Positions 55,562 through 63,918 of a stretch of DNA of 64,000 nucleotides are shown in pieces. The notes under the pieces were generated by a model that was not told the origin of the DNA, did no database searches, and saw only the letters and a list, made by a program, of their open reading frames with translations. Source of the stretch: Panacibacter ginsenosidivorans (lineage in GTDB: Bacteria > Bacteroidota > Bacteroidia > Chitinophagales > Chitinophagaceae); assembly GCF_007971225.1 (NCBI RefSeq), contig NZ_CP042435.1:1364001-1428000 (forward strand), written 5' to 3'. Each line of letters starts with the position of its first letter. Within the stretch, counting starts at the first letter, position 1. Made by a program: the position numbers and the translations under genes.

Positions 55562-56050
55562 ATGGAATCACCGATAAGACAAGTTGTAACGGGTCATGAT
55601 AAAAAAGGCAATGCAGTTTTTGTATCTGATAATACATTCGAAACTGTTGCTATTCCTTCCGGCGACGCAGCCATGACAACTATCTGGACAACGGCAACAG
55701 TTCCTGCAGATTTGAATGATGAAACAGATGGACGCGAAAGAGATGCAGGCACAACTTTAAAAGGCGGCTCAGTTATTCGCATTGTAGATATGTTGCCCGG
55801 TGCTTCTTCTCCAATGCATCGTACAAATAGTATTGATTATGGAATTATTATCAGCGGCACTATTGAACTGGAATTAGATAATAATATTTTTAAAACATTA
55901 GCAGCGGGAGATATTATTGTGCAACGCGGTACCATACATAAATGGCGTAATCCAAGTGCAGAAACAATTTGCAGGATCGTATTTGTATTGACAGAAGCAA
56001 AACCTTTTGAGTTAAATGGAACAGCTTTGCAGGAATACATGGAGCATTGA
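55562..56050 (+). CDS. Cupin-domain protein
   Basis: 162 residues. The cupin core is in the C-terminal two thirds: IVDMLPGASSPMHRTNSIDYGIIISGTIELELD corresponds to cupin motif 1 (His in PMHRTNS, Glu replaced in part), and AAGDIIVQRGTIHKWRNPSAE is motif 2 with its His. Such small cupins are often annotated as quercetin dioxygenase-like, isomerases or regulators. With HxxxxD-type motif 1 the metal set is not canonical, so catalytic activity is uncertain. Confidence 0.8.
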   Translation: MESPIRQVVTGHDKKGNAVFVSDNTFETVAIPSGDAAMTTIWTTATVPADLNDETDGRERDAGTTLKGGSVIRIVDMLPGASSPMHRTNSIDYGIIISGTIELELDNNIFKTLAAGDIIVQRGTIHKWRNPSAETICRIVFVLTEAKPFELNGTALQEYMEH

Positions 56051-56092
56051 TTTTTTTATGAACCAAACAGCATTGCTACTATTAAGCTTCTG

Positions 56093-56111
56093 TTGCGTCG
56101 CACACTTGTAC
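56093..56111 (-). repeat. Dispersed repeat, single half-element (class A variant)
   Basis: TTGCGTCGCACACTTGTAC with body TTTATGAACCAAACAGCATT and CTATTAAGC to its left, 42 bases after the cupin stop. Confidence 0.88.
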
Positions 56112-56148
56112 AACATAACAATATTGAACAAGTAAAACACTATACTGA

Positions 56149-56916
56149 ATGAAAAGATTTGAAAATAAAGTTTGTCTTGTTACAGGCGCTGGTTCCGGTA
56201 TTGGTGCAGCAACCTCGGTTGCATTTGCAAAAGAAGGAGCAATCATTATTGCAGCAGATATAAATGAAGATGCAGCAAAAGAAACAGCAGGTAAAATAAA
56301 AAAAGATAAGGGCAAAGCGATTTTTATAAAAGTAAATATTGCACAGCATAGTGAGGTAAAGAAAATGGTTGCACTCGCAGTAAAAAGATTTGGGCAATTA
56401 GATTGTGCTGTGAATTGTGCAGGTATTGCAGGGAAACATACTTTAGCTGTACATGAATATCCCGAAGATGATTGGGTAAACATGATCAACATAAATCTCA
56501 TTGGCACTTACTATTGCGTGAAAGAGCAAGTAAAACAAATGTTGCAAAATGGTGGCGGTAACATTGTAAATGTTTCTTCTGCTGCGGGTTTGATTGCGCA
56601 GCCATTTAATTCGCCGTATGCAGCTTCTAAATTTGGTGTTGTGGGTTTAACAAGAACAGCAGCTAAGGAGTATGCTACACAGAATATCCGTATCAATGCA
56701 GTTTGTCCAACAGCAATTGAAACGCCAATGATCATGCATGGCAGAAGAAAACTTGCCTTCAATCCCGAGGCGTTGGAAGCAGCAAAAAACTACCAGGCAA
56801 TGAAACGTATGGGTCAGCCGGAAGAAGTAGCAGATGTGATATTGTGGCTATGTTCAAATGAATCATCTTTTATAACAGGCCATGCTATGCCAGTGGATGG
56901 TGGTGCTTTTGCTTAA
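56149..56916 (+). CDS. Short-chain dehydrogenase/reductase
   Basis: 255 residues, classical SDR. VTGAGSGIGAATSVAFAKEG is the cofactor motif, with an acidic D in AADINEDAAK favouring NAD(H). NCAGIAG, the catalytic Ser in VNVSSAAGLI, and YAASKFG with Tyr/Lys. VCPTAIETPMI and TGHAMPVDGG complete the fold. Dihydrodiol or sugar dehydrogenase roles are common in this group. It is only distantly related to the SDR at 49661. Confidence 0.88.
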   Translation: MKRFENKVCLVTGAGSGIGAATSVAFAKEGAIIIAADINEDAAKETAGKIKKDKGKAIFIKVNIAQHSEVKKMVALAVKRFGQLDCAVNCAGIAGKHTLAVHEYPEDDWVNMININLIGTYYCVKEQVKQMLQNGGGNIVNVSSAAGLIAQPFNSPYAASKFGVVGLTRTAAKEYATQNIRINAVCPTAIETPMIMHGRRKLAFNPEALEAAKNYQAMKRMGQPEEVADVILWLCSNESSFITGHAMPVDGGAFA

Positions 56917-56981
56917 TGGTAATACCCGATTGTTCAAATAATAGGATATTCAACAGTAAAATCATTTTGTAATTTCAGATT

Positions 56982-58094
56982 ATGAAAAAATTAAATCCTC
57001 CGTTCCGGGCAGACCAGGTGGGTAGTTTACTAAGAACACCTGAAGTAAAAGAAAACCGCCTTCGCTGGAAGCAAGGCTTATTGAGTGCTTCAGCACTGCG
57101 TGCTATTGAAGACAAAGCCATTGCTGAAACAGTAAGGAAAGTAGAAAGCATTGGCATGAAATCCATAACAGATGGAGAATTCAGGAGAGACTATTTTCAT
57201 CTCGACTTTTTGCAACAATTATCGGGAGTAGAAGTTACTGGCGGTATTGCTGCCAACCCGCATGCTAAAACTGCCGAAGATCATTTTACGCCGCCAAAAT
57301 TGAGTGTTACCGGTAAGTTGAAACACGTAAGAAATATACAGGTAGATGATTTCAATTTTTTGAAATCAGTAGTAACACAGACGCCAAAGGTTTCTATTCC
57401 CTCACCAACCATGGTGCATTTTCGCGGCGGAAGAAAAGCAATTGATATCAATGCCTATCCCGATATGGACGAGTTTTTCGCTGATCTCTCACAATGCTAC
57501 CGTGATGAAATAAAAGCATTATACGACGCCGGCTGCCGTTATATACAATTGGATGATACCAACCTTGCATATTTATGTGATATCAAGATGAGGGCAGAAG
57601 CAAAGCAACGTGGTGATGATCCCAATGAATTGCCCAAGACATATGCAGCATTGATCAATTCAGTTATTAATGATCGCCCCAATGATTTGACTGTAGCTAT
57701 ACATCTCTGCCGTGGCAATTATCGAAGCACCTGGTTTGCAGAAGGTGGCTACGAACCAGTTGCAGAAGTATTGTTCAATGATCTTAATGTGGATGCCTAT
57801 TTTTTAGAATATGATGATGAGCGCAGTGGTGATTTTGCACCACTTCGTTTTGTACCAAAAAATAAAGTAGTAGTACTTGGATTGATCTCATCAAAAATTC
57901 CTCAGCTGGAAAAGATGGACGATGTAATAAAAAGAATTGAAGAAGCTGCACACTATATGCCAGTTGAAAATATGGGGCTTAGCCCGCAATGTGGCTTCTC
58001 CAGTACCTCTCACGGCAACAATATTACCATGGATGATCAATGGAGGAAACTTGAACTGGTAGTAAAAATTGCAGATACTGTCTGGGGTTATTAA
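56982..58094 (+). CDS. MetE C-terminal-like (cobalamin-independent methionine synthase II family) protein
   Basis: 370 residues; corresponds to the C-terminal catalytic half of MetE only. The zinc ligands can be traced: H241 and C243 in AIHLCRGNYR, E276 in FLEYDDE, C337 in SPQCGFSS. RADQVGSLLRTPEVKENR at the N terminus is typical of this YxjG-like group. It transfers methyl or related alkyl groups to a thiol. In an aromatic island a methyl transfer tied to methoxylated aglycones is conceivable, but plain methionine or sulphur metabolism is equally possible. Confidence 0.82.
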   Translation: MKKLNPPFRADQVGSLLRTPEVKENRLRWKQGLLSASALRAIEDKAIAETVRKVESIGMKSITDGEFRRDYFHLDFLQQLSGVEVTGGIAANPHAKTAEDHFTPPKLSVTGKLKHVRNIQVDDFNFLKSVVTQTPKVSIPSPTMVHFRGGRKAIDINAYPDMDEFFADLSQCYRDEIKALYDAGCRYIQLDDTNLAYLCDIKMRAEAKQRGDDPNELPKTYAALINSVINDRPNDLTVAIHLCRGNYRSTWFAEGGYEPVAEVLFNDLNVDAYFLEYDDERSGDFAPLRFVPKNKVVVLGLISSKIPQLEKMDDVIKRIEEAAHYMPVENMGLSPQCGFSSTSHGNNITMDDQWRKLELVVKIADTVWGY

Positions 58095-58128
58095 TGGTGA
58101 CCTGACAGTGCTGACTAAAGAAAAGAAA

Positions 58129-58147
58129 GTACAAGAGTGCGACGCAA
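58129..58147 (+). repeat. Dispersed repeat, single half-element (class A head)
   Basis: GTACAAGAGTGCGACGCAA followed by GAAAAGTCTAATAGC and GTTGGGTACATAAAG, ending just before pobA. Confidence 0.88.
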
Positions 58148-58194
58148 GAAAAGTCTAATAGCAGTGTAGCAGTTGGGTACATAAAGTAAATAAT

Positions 58195-59376
58195 ATGGTT
58201 TTAAAAACACAAATAGGTATCATCGGTGCAGGACCTGCAGGTCTAACACTTGCGTTATTATTACAAAGAGCAGGCGTTGATTGTGTAATACTGGAATACC
58301 GCAGCCGTGATTATGTAGAATCGAGAGTACGTGCAGGTTTGCTTGAACAAAATACCGTTGATCTTTTTAATGAATTAGGTGCCGCAGAAAGATTAAACAA
58401 AGAAGGCCTGCAACATCACGGTGTGTATTTGAGTTTTGATGGTGAAAGAATAAGAGTGCCATTTAATGAATTAACAGGCGGCAGATGTATTACGATTTAT
58501 GGGCAGCAGGAAGTAGTGAAAGATCTCATCAAACTAAATCTTGAACGCGGTGTGCCCGTTCACTTTGAAGCAGCAGCAACAAAAATTGAAGGCATAGATA
58601 CTGCTACTCCAAAAGTTCATTATACACAAAATAATGAAGACCATATTCTGGAATGTGATTTCATTGCCGGTTGTGATGGTTATCATGGCATCAGCCGAAA
58701 GTCAATGCCAAAAGGCGCTTACAACGAATTTCAAAAAGAATATCCATTTAGTTGGTTGGGCATTCTTGCACATGCAGCGCCATCAAGCGATGAATTGATT
58801 TATGCTTATCATGAACGCGGGTTTGCGTTACATAGTTTGCGCAGTGAAAAAGTGAGTCGTTTATATATACAAGTTGATAACAATGATAAAGTGGAAAACT
58901 GGACCGATGAAAATATTTGGGATGAGTTGGAAATTCGTTTAAGTGATAATAAAAGCTTTAAATTAAACCGCGGTGAAATTTTTGAAAAAGCCATGACACC
59001 CATGCGAAGCTTTATGATCGATAATATGCAGCATGGAAAATTATTTTTAGCTGGCGATGCTGCACATATTGTTCCGCCAACAGGTGGCAAGGGCTTGAAT
59101 CTTGCCGTAGCAGATATCCGTTTTCTTTCTGCGGCACTCACCAACTTGTATAAGAATAAAAAAGATGACCTGCTGCAAACTTATTCGCAGGATTGTTTAA
59201 GAAGAATATGGCGTGCACAGGATTTTTCCAATTTTATGACGTACCTTTTTCACAAACAGGCAACGCATGGCTCGTTTGAATATCATTTACAAAAATCAAG
59301 ATTTAATTATATAGGTTTATCAAAAGCACAGGCAACAACTATTGCAGAGAATTATGTAGGACTAAAGGAAATTTAA
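58195..59376 (+). CDS. pobA: 4-Hydroxybenzoate 3-monooxygenase
   Basis: 393 residues, the normal length. It closely follows the Pseudomonas enzyme: IGIIGAGPAGLTLALLL (FAD), SRVRAGLLEQNTVDL, YGQQEVVKDLI, FIAGCDGYHGISRKS (DG motif), YPFSWLGILA, LFLAGDAAHIVPPTGGKGLNLA and the tail TIAENYVGL. It uses NADPH and O2 to convert 4-hydroxybenzoate to protocatechuate, which feeds PcaHG encoded just downstream. It is the entry step of the protocatechuate branch here. Confidence 0.95.
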   Translation: MVLKTQIGIIGAGPAGLTLALLLQRAGVDCVILEYRSRDYVESRVRAGLLEQNTVDLFNELGAAERLNKEGLQHHGVYLSFDGERIRVPFNELTGGRCITIYGQQEVVKDLIKLNLERGVPVHFEAAATKIEGIDTATPKVHYTQNNEDHILECDFIAGCDGYHGISRKSMPKGAYNEFQKEYPFSWLGILAHAAPSSDELIYAYHERGFALHSLRSEKVSRLYIQVDNNDKVENWTDENIWDELEIRLSDNKSFKLNRGEIFEKAMTPMRSFMIDNMQHGKLFLAGDAAHIVPPTGGKGLNLAVADIRFLSAALTNLYKNKKDDLLQTYSQDCLRRIWRAQDFSNFMTYLFHKQATHGSFEYHLQKSRFNYIGLSKAQATTIAENYVGLKEI

Positions 59377-59413
59377 TAATGATACCAGCTACAGTAACTC
59401 CGGTTAAACTTCG

Positions 59414-59434
59414 TTGCGTCGCATTGCGTTCATC
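59414..59434 (-). repeat. Dispersed repeat, single half-element (class E head)
   Basis: TTGCGTCGCATTGCGTTCATC, 37 bases after pobA. A TTG in it is in frame with pcaD and can mislead start calling. Confidence 0.83.
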
Positions 59435-59446
59435 GCCTGTTTTACT

Positions 59447-60253
59447 ATGAAGCAAAAAAATACAAACATGCAATTCGTAAGTATTAACGGACATACAATT
59501 CACTATAAACATATCATTTCAACTGCAAATGAAACCAGCACTTTTCTGTTCGTCAATTCACTCGGTACAGATTTTCGAATATGGGATGAGGTTGTGGAAT
59601 CATTGAAAGAATATGGAAATATTATTTTGTTTGATAAGCGTGGTCATGGTTTGAGTGATGTTTTTACGAATACTACAGGATTAAATGATTTTGCTGATGA
59701 TGCGGCCGCGCTTTTAAATTACTTACACATCAATAAATTTATTATTGTTGGTTTATCAGTAGGTGGTATGATAGCACAGATTTTAGCAAGCCGCTTTCCA
59801 ACACAAATAGAAAAACTTATACTTTGCGATACAAGATATAAGATTGGAAACGAAGATATTTGGAATACCAGGATACATCAGGTGAAAGAACAAGGGTTAG
59901 AATCAATAAGTGAAGGTGTAATCCAAAGATGGTTCTCTGCTGATTTTCACAGAACACAAGCTGTAAAAGTTACAGGATATCAAAATATGCTGGAACGAAC
60001 ACCTGCATTGGGTTACATACAAGCCTGCGAAGCAATAAGAGATGCGGATCTTACTGCGATAGCAAAGCAAATTAAGACTCCAACTTTATGTATTGTTGGT
60101 TCTGAAGATAAATCAACCACACCGGAAGAAGTAAAATATCTTGCAGATCTAATTGAAGGTGCTGCATATAAAATAATTAAAGGTTCGGGACATATTCCAT
60201 GTATTGATAATCCGTCGGTATTAAGCAAACTGATTATTGATTTTATTAAATAG
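59447..60253 (+). CDS. pcaD: 3-Oxoadipate enol-lactonase
   Basis: 268 residues from the ATG at 59447, or 261 from the ATG at 59468 (MQFVSINGHTIHYK), which better fits the family start. Alpha/beta hydrolase: nucleophile Ser in IIVGLSVGGMIAQILA, oxyanion FVNSLGTDFRIWD, Asp in VGSEDKSTTP and His in GSGHIPCIDNP. It hydrolyses 3-oxoadipate enol-lactone to 3-oxoadipate. It is 5 bp from pcaC in the usual order, which supports the specific call over a generic hydrolase. Confidence 0.88.
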   Translation: MKQKNTNMQFVSINGHTIHYKHIISTANETSTFLFVNSLGTDFRIWDEVVESLKEYGNIILFDKRGHGLSDVFTNTTGLNDFADDAAALLNYLHINKFIIVGLSVGGMIAQILASRFPTQIEKLILCDTRYKIGNEDIWNTRIHQVKEQGLESISEGVIQRWFSADFHRTQAVKVTGYQNMLERTPALGYIQACEAIRDADLTAIAKQIKTPTLCIVGSEDKSTTPEEVKYLADLIEGAAYKIIKGSGHIPCIDNPSVLSKLIIDFIK

Positions 60254-60258
60254 CATTT

Positions 60259-60639
60259 ATGAATGATGAATTGTATAATAAAGGCATGCAAACACGCCGT
60301 TCTGTTTTAGGGGATGCGCATGTTGACAAAGCAGAAGCAAACAAAACAGATTTTGACAAAGACTTCCAGGAATACATTACCAACAATGCATGGGGGGCTG
60401 TATGGAGCAGACCCGGTTTAACAAAAAGAGAAAGAAGTTTGATTACAATTGCACTGCTTGCAGCATTGGGTCATGATGAGGAATTGGCAATGCATATTCG
60501 TGCAACAAAAAATACAGGTGCCACACAAGATGATGTGAAAGAAGTGTTGCTTCATACGGCAGTGTATGCAGGTGTACCTGTTGCTAATGGCGCTATTAAA
60601 ATTGCAAAGAAGATTTTTGCAGAAGAAAAAGATCAATAA
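60259..60639 (+). CDS. pcaC: 4-Carboxymuconolactone decarboxylase
   Basis: 126 residues. RRSVLGDAHVDKAEANKTDF, then WGAVWSRPGLTKRERSLITIA and GHDEELAMHIRATKNTG are the PcaC hallmark segments (AhpD-like fold without the redox Cys pair). It decarboxylates 4-carboxymuconolactone to 3-oxoadipate enol-lactone, the substrate of PcaD. Sits between pcaD and pcaHG. Confidence 0.93.
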   Translation: MNDELYNKGMQTRRSVLGDAHVDKAEANKTDFDKDFQEYITNNAWGAVWSRPGLTKRERSLITIALLAALGHDEELAMHIRATKNTGATQDDVKEVLLHTAVYAGVPVANGAIKIAKKIFAEEKDQ

Positions 60640-60649
60640 AGTTGTCGCA

Positions 60650-60668
60650 GCACAAGAGTGCGACGCAA
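60650..60668 (+). repeat. Dispersed repeat, single half-element (class A head)
   Basis: GCACAAGAGTGCGACGCAA, 10 bases after pcaC, followed by AGAAGTTGGGGACCAAAATA, ending 48 bases before pcaH. Confidence 0.88.
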
Positions 60669-60716
60669 CAATAGGTAAATAGTAGTACAGAAGTTGGGGA
60701 CCAAAATAAAATTACA

Positions 60717-61403
60717 ATGGACCAGATAGATTACAATGTTCAACCACCGCATTTATACCCGGAGTATAAATCAACGATTCTTCGCAGTCCTACAAAGCCA
60801 TTGATGATCGTAAAGGAATATTTGAAAGATCTTAGCCTCCCTGCATTTGGAGAATCGATGATTGGAAAATTTGATAATGACTTAACAAAAAATGCCCGTA
60901 AGAATGGAGAACCAATTGGTGAGCGTATTAAAGTTTCGGGTAAAGTAATGGATGAATATGGCAGGCCTTTGCACAATGTATTGGTAGAGATATGGCAAGC
61001 CAATTCTGCTGGCCGTTATATACACAAAGCAGAGATACACGACGCACCACTTGATCCAAATTTTTTGGGTGCTGGTCGCATGCTTACCGATGCTGAAGGA
61101 AGTTATTCGTTTTACACCATCAAGCCTGGTGCTTATCCATGGGGCAACCATTTTAATGCGTGGAGACCCAATCATATCCACTTCTCTGTAATTGGTCACC
61201 AGATAGGGCACAGGCTGGTAACACAAATGTATTTTCCGGGTGATCCATTGTTTGAGTTTGATCCTATTTTTCAATCGGTACCTAAACATGCAAGAGGATT
61301 GCTGATTGCAAAATTCAGGATGGACTGGACAGACCCTGAATTTGCATTGGCTTATGAATTCAATATTGTATTAAATGGGAAAAGTCAAACACCTTTTGAA
61401 TAA
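60717..61403 (+). CDS. pcaH: Protocatechuate 3,4-dioxygenase, beta subunit
   Basis: 228 residues. The intradiol dioxygenase fold carries the Fe(III) ligands: Tyr 101 in NSAGRYIHK, a Tyr in GAYPWGNHFNAW, and H153/H155 in RPNHIHFSV. Domain start VSGKVMDEYGRPLHNVLVEIWQ is typical. With PcaG it cleaves protocatechuate between the hydroxyls to 3-carboxy-cis,cis-muconate. The stop TAA overlaps the pcaG ATG by one base, so expression is coupled. Confidence 0.95.
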   Translation: MDQIDYNVQPPHLYPEYKSTILRSPTKPLMIVKEYLKDLSLPAFGESMIGKFDNDLTKNARKNGEPIGERIKVSGKVMDEYGRPLHNVLVEIWQANSAGRYIHKAEIHDAPLDPNFLGAGRMLTDAEGSYSFYTIKPGAYPWGNHFNAWRPNHIHFSVIGHQIGHRLVTQMYFPGDPLFEFDPIFQSVPKHARGLLIAKFRMDWTDPEFALAYEFNIVLNGKSQTPFE

Positions 61404-61984
61404 TGGAAAGACTACAACAAACACCTTCCCAAACAGTGGGGCCATTCTTTGCTTACAGTTTAACTGCAGAGCAATACAGCTACGAGTACAATAGTATTGT
61501 TAATGAGTTATTGCTTGATGACAATACAGAGGGCGAACGTATTTACATAACAGGCTCCATTTATGATGGAAAAGGAAATGCAATTTCTGATGCCATGATA
61601 GAACTTTGGCAAGCCGATGCAGACGGTAATTATCGTGCATTGCCCATTAATAAAAAGAACGATGGTTTCACCGGCTTTGGAAGATTAGGAACAGGAACAA
61701 ATGAAAAACATCATTTCACTTTTAAAACAATAAAGCCAGGTTCTGTAAACGGGCAATCACCACATATCAATGTCATCTTATTTATGCGTGGTTCGTTGCA
61801 TGCATTATACACAAGAATGTATTTTTCAGATGAAGCAAATTATTGTGATCCTTTATTAAGTAGTGTAGAGGCATCAAGAAGGCAAACATTGATCGCAGAA
61901 CGGAAAGAAATAAATGGCAGCATCACATATCATTTTGATATGCACATGCAGGGTGAAAAAGAAACCGTATTTTTCGAAGTATAG
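61403..61984 (+). CDS. pcaG: Protocatechuate 3,4-dioxygenase, alpha subunit
   Basis: 193 residues. It starts RLQQTPSQTVGPFFAYSLTA, the PcaG opening, with ITGSIYDGKGNAISDAMIELWQAD, the GFGRLGT segment and SPHINVILFMRGSLHALYTRMYF. The alpha subunit lacks the full iron ligand set, as expected, and completes the active-site pocket of the alpha-beta protomer. Coupled to pcaH. Confidence 0.94.
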   Translation: MERLQQTPSQTVGPFFAYSLTAEQYSYEYNSIVNELLLDDNTEGERIYITGSIYDGKGNAISDAMIELWQADADGNYRALPINKKNDGFTGFGRLGTGTNEKHHFTFKTIKPGSVNGQSPHINVILFMRGSLHALYTRMYFSDEANYCDPLLSSVEASRRQTLIAERKEINGSITYHFDMHMQGEKETVFFEV

Positions 61985-61991
61985 TTAAACA

Positions 61992-63212
61992 ATGAAAATA
62001 ATTATAGCAGGCGGTGGTATTGGAGGTCTGACAGCAGCGTTGCTTTTACGCAAAGCAGGCTTTGAAGTAAAAGTATTTGAATCGGTAAAAGAAGTAAAAC
62101 CACTTGGTGTAGGCATAAATCTTTTACCACATTCCGTTACAGTGTTAAATGAATTAGGCCTCGTTCCAAAGCTTGCGCAAATTGCTGTATCATCTAAGGC
62201 ATTGCTTTACTATAATAAGTTTGGCCAGAAATACTGGGAAGAACCACGTGGTCTATACGCAGGTTATAAAGTGCCGCAGTTTTCTATTCACCGCGGGAAA
62301 TTTCAACAACTACTTTTTGAAGAAGCAAAAGCAGTAATTGGTAAAGAAAATATTTTCACCAATCATCACCTGCAATCGTTCAAGGAAGAAGATGATAAAA
62401 TTATTGCCGGTTTTATCGATCATTCATTTAATGAATTTATTCATGAAGAAACCGGCGATGCATTGATCGGTGCAGATGGTATCCATTCCGTAGTAAGAAA
62501 ATATTTTTATCCAAATGAAGGCGAGCCCAAGTTTACCGGCATTACACTCTGGCGTGCTGTTACAGAAACAACACCGAATTTTTTGAACAGCTCAATGGTA
62601 ATGATCGGTAATACCATGCAAAAGTTTGTGGCTTATCCTATTCGTGAGGATGCAACATCTTCCACTATCAATTGGATCGCAGAAATAAAAAATGAAAACA
62701 ATACAACGCCGCCAAAACGCGACTGGAACAAGAAAGTAAACAAAGAAGTTTTTCTTCCCGCATTTCGTTCATGGAAATTCGACTGGCTTGATATACCCGC
62801 CTTAATCGAAGCCGCAGGTGATGTATTTGAATTCCCCATGATCGACCGCGATCCTTTGCCACGGTGGACTTTCGGAAGAATTACTTTGCTTGGTGATGCT
62901 GCACATCCCATGTATCCCATTGGTTCCAATGGCGCATCGCAGGCCATTCTTGATGCAAAAGCTTTAACTGAAAATTTGATTGCAAATAATGATATACAAA
63001 AGGCATTGGTGGAATATGAAAGGATAAGGTTAGAACCTACTTCAAAAATTGTATTAAGCAATAGAGAAAACGGCCCAGATAAAATTATGGAGATCATGGA
63101 ACAAAGAGCACCAAACGGTTTTGAAAACCTTGATGATGTGATCTCTAAAGAAGAATTGCAGGAAGTAGCCAATCAATATAAAAAAATTGCAGGGTTTGAA
63201 AAGAAGGTGTAA
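61992..63212 (+). CDS. Class A flavin monooxygenase
   Basis: 406 residues, 8 bp after pcaG. FAD motifs IIIAGGGIGGLTAALLL, ALIGADGIHSVVRK and ITLLGDAAHPMYPIGSNGASQAILDA. LGVGINLLPHSVTVLNELGL is typical of a subgroup that hydroxylates aromatic acids or flavin-linked phenols (salicylate/3-hydroxybenzoate 6-hydroxylase-like). It probably makes a dihydroxylated aromatic for one of the dioxygenases. The substrate cannot be chosen by eye. Confidence 0.87.
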   Translation: MKIIIAGGGIGGLTAALLLRKAGFEVKVFESVKEVKPLGVGINLLPHSVTVLNELGLVPKLAQIAVSSKALLYYNKFGQKYWEEPRGLYAGYKVPQFSIHRGKFQQLLFEEAKAVIGKENIFTNHHLQSFKEEDDKIIAGFIDHSFNEFIHEETGDALIGADGIHSVVRKYFYPNEGEPKFTGITLWRAVTETTPNFLNSSMVMIGNTMQKFVAYPIREDATSSTINWIAEIKNENNTTPPKRDWNKKVNKEVFLPAFRSWKFDWLDIPALIEAAGDVFEFPMIDRDPLPRWTFGRITLLGDAAHPMYPIGSNGASQAILDAKALTENLIANNDIQKALVEYERIRLEPTSKIVLSNRENGPDKIMEIMEQRAPNGFENLDDVISKEELQEVANQYKKIAGFEKKV

Positions 63213-63251
63213 GCAATGTTGTTACCAACAAATGCATGCTTGGCATCTTCG

Positions 63252-63272
63252 TTGCGTCGCATTACGTTCATC
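63252..63272 (-). repeat. Dispersed repeat, single half-element (class E head)
   Basis: TTGCGTCGCATTACGTTCATC. The head GCATTACGTTCATC is the exact reverse complement of that at 38123. Confidence 0.83.
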
Positions 63273-63347
63273 TGTTGAATAAATATGGAACTTTTATCGA
63301 AGCGTATTTTATTCAATTTTATGCTGGAACAAAATGCTTGGAACAAA

Positions 63348-63908
63348 ATGAAAAAAATAACAAGTATCATTATCTGCATTCTTGGATTATGTTGTTTTCC
63401 AACATTACTCTTTTCACAAACCGATAGTACCAAAAATACAATGCAAAACATGAATACTCCTCAACTTGAATTTGTATGTGAACTAACAGTAAATGTAGAT
63501 AAGCCGCAACAAGTGGGTGAAACAGGTCACGGAACAAGAAGAGTAATTCCACTGATGGGTGGCACGTTCAAAGGACCAAAGATGAACGGTATTATTTTAC
63601 CCGGCGGTGCAGATTGGCAGCTTATCAAAAAAGATGGAGTAGCAAATATTGATGCCCGTTACACCTTACAAACAGACGACAGTGTACTCATTTATATTTC
63701 TAACACCGGCATCAGGGTTGCATCAGAAGAAGTGTTAAAAAAATTATCTAACGGCGAACAGGTAGATCCAAATGCATATTATTTCAGAACGATTCCTGTA
63801 TTTGAAACATCTGTTGGCAAGTATGACTGGCTGATGAAATCAATATTTATAGCAAAAGGAATCAGAAATCCACACAACGTAATTATACAGGTTTGGAGAG
63901 TTGAATAA
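63348..63908 (+). CDS. DUF3237 protein with signal peptide
   Basis: 186 residues from the ATG at 63348, which yields a signal peptide (KKITSIIICILGLCCFPTLLFSQ); a longer frame upstream is unlikely. The mature part is a DUF3237 beta-barrel: LEFVCELTVNVDKPQQVG, GTRRVIPLMGGTFKGPKMNG, LPGGADWQLI, IDARYTLQTDDS and PVFETSVGKYDWLMKSIFIA. DUF3237 proteins are often encoded near aromatic or steroid catabolic genes, usually without a signal peptide. Export here is unusual; function is unknown. Confidence 0.8.
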   Translation: MKKITSIIICILGLCCFPTLLFSQTDSTKNTMQNMNTPQLEFVCELTVNVDKPQQVGETGHGTRRVIPLMGGTFKGPKMNGIILPGGADWQLIKKDGVANIDARYTLQTDDSVLIYISNTGIRVASEEVLKKLSNGEQVDPNAYYFRTIPVFETSVGKYDWLMKSIFIAKGIRNPHNVIIQVWRVE

Positions 63909-63918
63909 TATTGTTGCA

